Shown: positions 61,201 to 64,000 of the stretch, piece after piece
How the letters are laid out: each line of letters starts with the position of its first letter
Position numbering within the stretch: position 1 is the first letter of the stretch
DNA from: Branchiostoma belcheri
Lineage: Eukaryota; Chordata; Leptocardii; Amphioxiformes; Branchiostomatidae
NCBI RefSeq assembly: GCF_001625305.1
Contig: NW_017804464.1
Location: forward strand, 1,487,431 to 1,551,430
Length of the DNA: 64,000 bases
Direction of reading: 5' to 3'
Made by a program: the position numbers and the translations under genes
The notes under the pieces: model-generated
What the model was told of the DNA's origin: nothing
Seen by the model: the letters and a program-made list of their open reading frames with translations, nothing else
Databases searched by the model: none

Positions 61201-63095
61201 TTTCTTTCCATAACCTGTATTTTGCGTTGAGAGGACCACCTCTCCTTGTTAAAAGCATCCCCATCCCACTTATCATTCAGAAGTAGGTATGAAGGTCGCG
61301 ATGGCTGAGTCTCCATTTGTGGCCAGTCTGGTGGAAGAGGATTTGATGAAGCTTTGAAGGGAACCGGCGGCAGTTAGAAATGGAGCCTAGAAACACCGAC
61401 TTTGCATTCATCTAGATTTCACTGCTATTTTCAGACAAGAAAGCACCAAATGTATCTTTCACAAAGACTGGTAACGGACTTCTAACCTATCTAGAAGCAA
61501 TTTATCCAAAAATATAGTTAAAAGGCTCCGTATTTTTCTTAAAATAACAAAGGAATGAACATCTTGTCCAATTCTATTAACCAATTTGTTTCCTATAATG
61601 CAAAAGTGCGCATTGGCAGTGATTCAGTCCAGGTTTTTATCTTGAATACCCCCTGGAATTACCTAAACTACTACTGAGTTGATGCAATCAGGCTGCGTCA
61701 GGTAGAATCTATTTAGTAAGCCTGGGATATGTTACCAATTACGAACAGAATAATTGGGATTCAGAGGAAGAAACCTGTCCAAAAAAGGAAGAGAAAAAAG
61801 ACCAAAACTCCACAGTAGACCATCATGAGGACTGCAACACATTTCAGTACCGACTTCTTGCCATAAGGCAGCATCACTAACCTTAGAACTCACACGCAAT
61901 GTATTTGGTGAACTTTGGACTAAATGTCAGAGGTATGAAAAGGCTATTTGATGCTTGGTTTGAAGAGCCTTGGATGAATTCCCATTGGAGACATGATGTA
62001 TAATCACACTTACTTGTTCAGTACATTGGACAGAGTCAGTCTCACTGGGGCATCCAGTAGATACTGTAGGAACAACAGAGGAATACATCATGAAATATTA
62101 CTATAGGTCAGTTCAGGTAACATCAAAGAAGGGCATTTAACTTGACCTGCACCTTTGGCCTAAGAAAAAATGTTTCTGTTTCCCGACTGACCCTAGAAAA
62201 ACCTGCCGACCCAAGCCTTTTTTGTGTGGACCCCTGCAAATCACATGATTTTTGGCCACTCCTCGTTTTAAAAACATTTATTACGCATTTGTAACTCAAT
62301 AATAGTACTAAAATAAGTCAATAATGTATATTAATACAACCCTATCCTTTTTATCACCATAATAAAAATAGGAAACACAACATCAATTTTCCTATGTCTA
62401 TACTAAGGACCCATCTCACAAGATCTATTCCCTCTGTGTTATCTTAATACAAAGACATTTGTCATACTATGCATCTAATAAAAGTGAATATTGCTACGCT
62501 GAGTGTTACGTGAATAAAAGGCCAAATTTAAATGATAGATAGAGAGAGAATCATCAACAGGGATAACATGGTATGTAAAGTATGAGGATTTGATATTGTT
62601 GAATGCTGATTTATATACACTGTTAGAATAGTAAAAATATTAAAATTGCTTTGAAATCTGTCAGAAGACATAGTGCCTTGAAAAACTTTGTTCATTATCT
62701 CTCTCTGAAGATTTGTTGATATACATAACACTGAAACCACAGCAAAATGTCAATACCTTTCTTCTTCCAAATGTCGTCTAAAATCTCTGACTGAAAAAAC
62801 AGTATATTTTGCCGCGAGTTATGAATGAACATGAGAGATTTTTGACAAGATTTTATCCCAAACATCTTTAGAATAAAGTCCTCCACAATGAATACACGTA
62901 TTATGATTTGTACCAGCCTGGATTTTGCACTCATAGTTTTGTCATAGAACAGATAACAAAGACTTGGGATTAGGGATAAAATCTATTTCTATTATACGCT
63001 TTATGGTTTATCGCTTACCTCATTCAAAGCATTGCACCACATCCTGACTGAAGAGTGGGACTCCACAAAGAAGTTCTCTTCATGCTGAGGATAGC
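34238..63095 (-). CDS. BIRC6-type giant E2 ubiquitin-conjugating protein, C-terminal 32 exons (5' end outside window)
   Basis: Predicted ubiquitin-conjugating protein. Exons in transcript order: 63019-63095, 62014-62063, 57775-57844, 57330-57374, 55834-55902, 55334-55427, 53055-53155, 52489-52568, 50540-50606, 50047-50112, 49747-49799, 48990-49055, 47890-47980, 46253-46336, 45079-45097, 43588-43640, 42872-43249, 42528-42797, 41243-41279, 40947-41035, 39956-40185, 38593-38782, 38042-38108, 37569-37636, 37082-37162, 36809-36849, 36593-36686, 36313-36356, 35925-36009, 35279-35396, 34805-34920, 34238-34345. Together they give about 1,032 residues. Visible domains: an acidic stretch (45-90), a cysteine-less UBC-like domain (145-285), a Ser/Ala-rich linker, a helical region, then an active UBC (800-985) with FNPNLY, catalytic Cys in [11 protein letters not shown] and NEPGYEQ. 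The catalytic domain resembles BIRC6 and UBE2Z. The upstream part does not match the human BIRC6 I remember, so orthology is open. The first visible exon starts in phase 1, so the gene continues to the right. Confidence 0.85.
35279..38108 (-). other. Catalytic UBC (E2) domain exons
   Basis: Nine exons encode an E2 fold: the lead-in MQFDNFEF, helix 1 [59 protein letters not shown], the active-site segment, [23 protein letters not shown] and the SREYN turn. The active-site Cys codon is at 35994-35996. FNPN replaces the usual HPN triad, as it does in BIRC6 and UBE2Z. At 36593 the second of two adjacent donors was chosen, because it adds VNLQ, which the family has. Confidence 0.9.
35437..35640. 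mobile_element. Foldback element F, near-perfect hairpin
   Basis: Two arms of about 85 bases (about 35454-35540 and 35548-35634) are almost exact reverse complements, containing AACAGTTACTCAAGCAACTG and CAGACGTTTCAGGTAGCATC. It lies in an intron of the E2 gene. Confidence 0.85.
38850..39245. repeat. Two degraded copies of an exon edge plus intron, in tandem
   Basis: The start of exon 38593-38782 (minus-strand GAGTTCATCATCCTGTAC) recurs at about 39122-39150 (GAGTTCATCAACTTGTACAG) and more weakly at about 38935-38965. Each copy is followed by the same intron blocks (AATAGTGAACTGCCAGTAGTA, ATGATAGTATCCAGCTGCTG). Confidence 0.75.
39255..39470 (+). mobile_element. tRNA-derived SINE, plus orientation
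   Basis: A box CATAGTCTAGTGGTTAGTG and B box GAGTTTGAATCCTGGC are clear. The body follows with GGAACGTTAAGCTGCGGTCC and GAAAAGAGCTAG. It lies antisense in an intron of the E2 gene. Confidence 0.8.
40553..40886. mobile_element. MITE family 2, TTA target duplication
   Basis: It starts GGCCACACCAATTTAGTTTG and ends AAATTAAATTGGTGTGGCC, flanked by TTA (40550-40552 and 40887-40889). The subterminal GGTTAACGGATTCGCC is also mirrored in part. Confidence 0.88.
41667..42020. repeat. 42-base minisatellite, about 8-9 copies
   Basis: Unit: CCTGTCCTTGGTGCTGAATGA plus CATTCTAGATACACAGTTGCC. The period of 42 is a multiple of three, so long open frames run through it on both strands; they are artefacts of the repeat. 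It is in the intron between 41279 and 42528. Confidence 0.9.
42528..43249 (-). other. Ser/Ala/Cys-rich linker exons with a doubtful 74-base intron
   Basis: Two frames are open here: 43249-42872 (starts [20 protein letters not shown], then Ser/Cys-rich) and, shifted, 42797-42528 (ends [20 protein letters not shown]). A GTAAGA donor at 42871-42866 and a CAG acceptor ending at 42798 join them in frame with a 74-base intron. The shifted frame also stays open back to about 42923, through a run of seven G at 42878-42884 (minus strand CGGGGGGG), so a one-base indel is the alternative. Confidence 0.55.
45079..45097 (-). other. 19-nt microexon of the E2 gene
   Basis: The microexon reads GFGVPV plus one base and uses the donor GTATAT. 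An alternative donor 4 bases earlier would break the frame. With this exon, the phase-0 end at 46253 and the phase-1 start at 43640 become compatible, which is the main support. It yields GFGVPV-(A)[12 protein letters not shown]. Confidence 0.55.
45485..45540. repeat. 27-28 base direct repeat, two copies
   Basis: TCACATGAATGTGRGATAGGTACATGT occurs twice in tandem. Confidence 0.75.
46368..47210. repeat. Large minisatellite, about 35-40 units of 15-22 bases
   Basis: The core GAGAACATTTCCTCACAG is followed by a short variable part (GAATG, GAGTG, GTGT, ATGC or nothing), repeated over about 840 bases. The variants alternate in patterns (for example GAGTG then ATGC) that suggest higher-order units. 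It is in the intron just upstream, in transcript order, of exon 46253-46336. Confidence 0.92.
48500..48920. repeat. Dispersed repeat B, copy without nested hairpins
   Basis: Collinear with 4261-5070 but without the two hairpin insertions found there (see that entry). Confidence 0.65.
49084..49655. repeat. Tandem duplication of about 290 bases
   Basis: Two copies (49084-49350 and 49377-49655) share GTTACAGTTCTTTRTTGAVCAGCCAAA, AAATCCTTTTAG, AACTGATTTTATCTA and GAGGTGATCAAGTTTT in the same order. It is intronic. Confidence 0.75.
50151..50230. repeat. Short dispersed repeat (ACAGTCAAACTTG block)
   Basis: ACAGTCAAACYTGYCC followed by GACCACCCAGGGGAC recurs at 18335-18395, and its first half at about 40243-40265. 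Confidence 0.6.
52059..52466. mobile_element. GGCC-ended MITE (family 4)
   Basis: Inverted ends of about 32 bases start GGCCGTGTTGATTTGATT and contain ATATGGATGACAT. The left flank is TTA and the right flank TTG. It ends 22 bases from the exon 52489-52568, inside the donor-side intron. Confidence 0.8.
54489..54848. mobile_element. MITE family 2, TTA target duplication
   Basis: It starts GGCCACACCAATTTAATTTC and ends GAAATTAAATTGGTGTGGCC, flanked by TTA (54486-54488 and 54849-54851). The interior is in opposite orientation to the 40.5 kb copy. Confidence 0.88.
57301..57321. repeat. ATAAG microsatellite
   Basis: Four or so ATAAG units lie next to the donor of exon 57330-57374. Confidence 0.7.
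57845..62013. other. Large intron of the E2 gene
   Basis: About 4.2 kb with no supportable exon. The joining codon (AA|G) fits without one. It contains a tandem duplication at 60050-60185 and the MITE at 60560-60931. I recognise nothing else in it. Confidence 0.6.
60560..60931. mobile_element. MITE family 2, TAA target duplication
   Basis: It starts GGCCACACCAATTTAATTTG and ends CAAATCAAATTGGTGTGGCC, with TAA on each side (60557-60559 and 60932-60934). The TAA duplication, beside TTA at other sites, supports a TWA target. Confidence 0.86.
62157..62397. mobile_element. MITE family 3, copy 3 (degraded)
   Basis: The left end GGCCTAAGAAAAAATG is followed by CTGTTTCCCGACTGACCC and CCTAGAAAAACCTGCCGACC. 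The right end is eroded (GGAAACACAACATCAATTTTCC). It is intronic in the E2 gene. Confidence 0.6.
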
Positions 63096-64000
63096 CTGAA
63101 ACAGTCACACAGTCCTCGGAATTAACCTTTATTCCTATTGTCCCTGCACTGTCCCAAAAATAAATTTCACTTGTCCCGAAGTGAGGATGAACTGCCCCAA
63201 CCTTTTTTCGGGAAGTATCGTATGACTTCTACTTGAAGTCAACTTTATTTTGCTTAAGTTCTGACTCCCAGGCACGCTATAATTGCAGAGTAGACAGGAA
63301 ATTTGGGACTTTTCTGGGTCCAAAATCCGGGACATGTGCCTGATAAATAAAAGAAGGGCTGACGTTGATTATTTTTCTTTTGTCCTAAAATGTTGCAAAG
63401 TGTCTAGTTGTCCAAGCTTAAATTGTAGTGGTAAGTGGCCACTGGACCACCTTTAATTTCGAGCCCTGGTCACATGTTTTAGTCCATTTCACAAAGTACT
63501 ACTCGGTCTAATGTCTCATCAATAACAATTCAAAATGAAGATGGTCGTTATCACCATTAGCAAATGTAAAAAAGACTATTTTGGCCACTGTGACTGCCAG
63601 AGCCATTCCTAGTGCCATCATCACCAGAAGAAGAAAAATCTCAGCAAGGCTTTCATTTTTCAAGTACCACATTTACCTTCATGAGTACAATCTCCATTTC
63701 AACAACAGCTCTCATAATAACAAGCTGACGTGTTACCCTTTATGATATTGCCTTTCTTCTATAAATTTCTGATACTAGTAGGTCACATGTCCTGCGGCAT
63801 GTTGTAAAAATATCATGGTTTCTTTTGAAGTTAGCTCTGTAACTAGGGCAATTAATACCCCAGAGCACACTTCAAAATACTGGGATGATTCTTAATATAT
63901 TTTCCAAAAAAAAAAAAAATTAAAAGTAGGGCAAAGGAGTGAAGTTAGACCATATATCTAGTGGGAATTTGAAGTGAAAATTGGGCCTAGGGAAGGAGAA
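63096..64000. other. Right edge: upstream intron of the E2 gene
   Basis: No exon-like frame with splice sites was found. The first visible exon needs one preceding base of a codon, so the upstream exon must lie further right. Confidence 0.55.

Noticed and set aside
34238-63095. Calling the E2 gene a plain BIRC6 ortholog
   Set aside because: Only the C-terminal UBC resembles BIRC6 clearly. No BIR domain is in the window and the middle region does not match my memory of human BIRC6.

Overview
This is a eukaryotic (animal) window of AT-rich DNA: spliced genes with GT-AG introns, large introns packed with small non-autonomous transposons, tRNA-derived SINEs and minisatellites, and one 84-base run of N. 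The proteins are clearly metazoan. The repeat style (many GGCC-ended MITEs, TACATGTA-rich intron sequence) together with vertebrate-like gene neighbours makes a cephalochordate (amphioxus, Branchiostoma) my best guess. A mollusc or other invertebrate is not excluded by the sequence alone.

Layout. 1-6718: intergenic, repeats only, including a long foldback element at 6345-6662. 6719-27166, minus strand: a complete 17-exon ORC1 gene (1,068 codons), the AAA+ origin-recognition ATPase with an N-terminal BAH domain. 27167-27721: a short divergent promoter with a textbook E2F site. 27722-31225, plus strand: a complete 10-exon PRPF38A gene (354 codons), a U4/U6.U5 tri-snRNP/pre-B spliceosome factor with an RS-rich tail. 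31226-34237: 3' flanks of two convergent genes. 34238-63095, minus strand: the last 32 recognisable exons (about 1,032 codons) of a large ubiquitin-conjugating protein. It ends in an active BIRC6/UBE2Z-type UBC domain and carries a second, cysteine-less UBC-like domain upstream. Its 5' part lies beyond the right edge.

ORC1 and PRPF38A are head-to-head neighbours in human too, so the pair is a conserved divergent gene couple joining replication licensing with splicing. The E2F motif fits known cell-cycle control of ORC1. I know of no functional link between the third gene and this pair.

Exon joins were built by hand from splice sites, reading-frame phase and protein similarity known to me. 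All three models keep frame throughout. The one soft spot is 42798-42871 in the E2 gene: a 74-base intron there could instead be a frameshift at a G run. Most of the window by length is intron and repeat, described below family by family.
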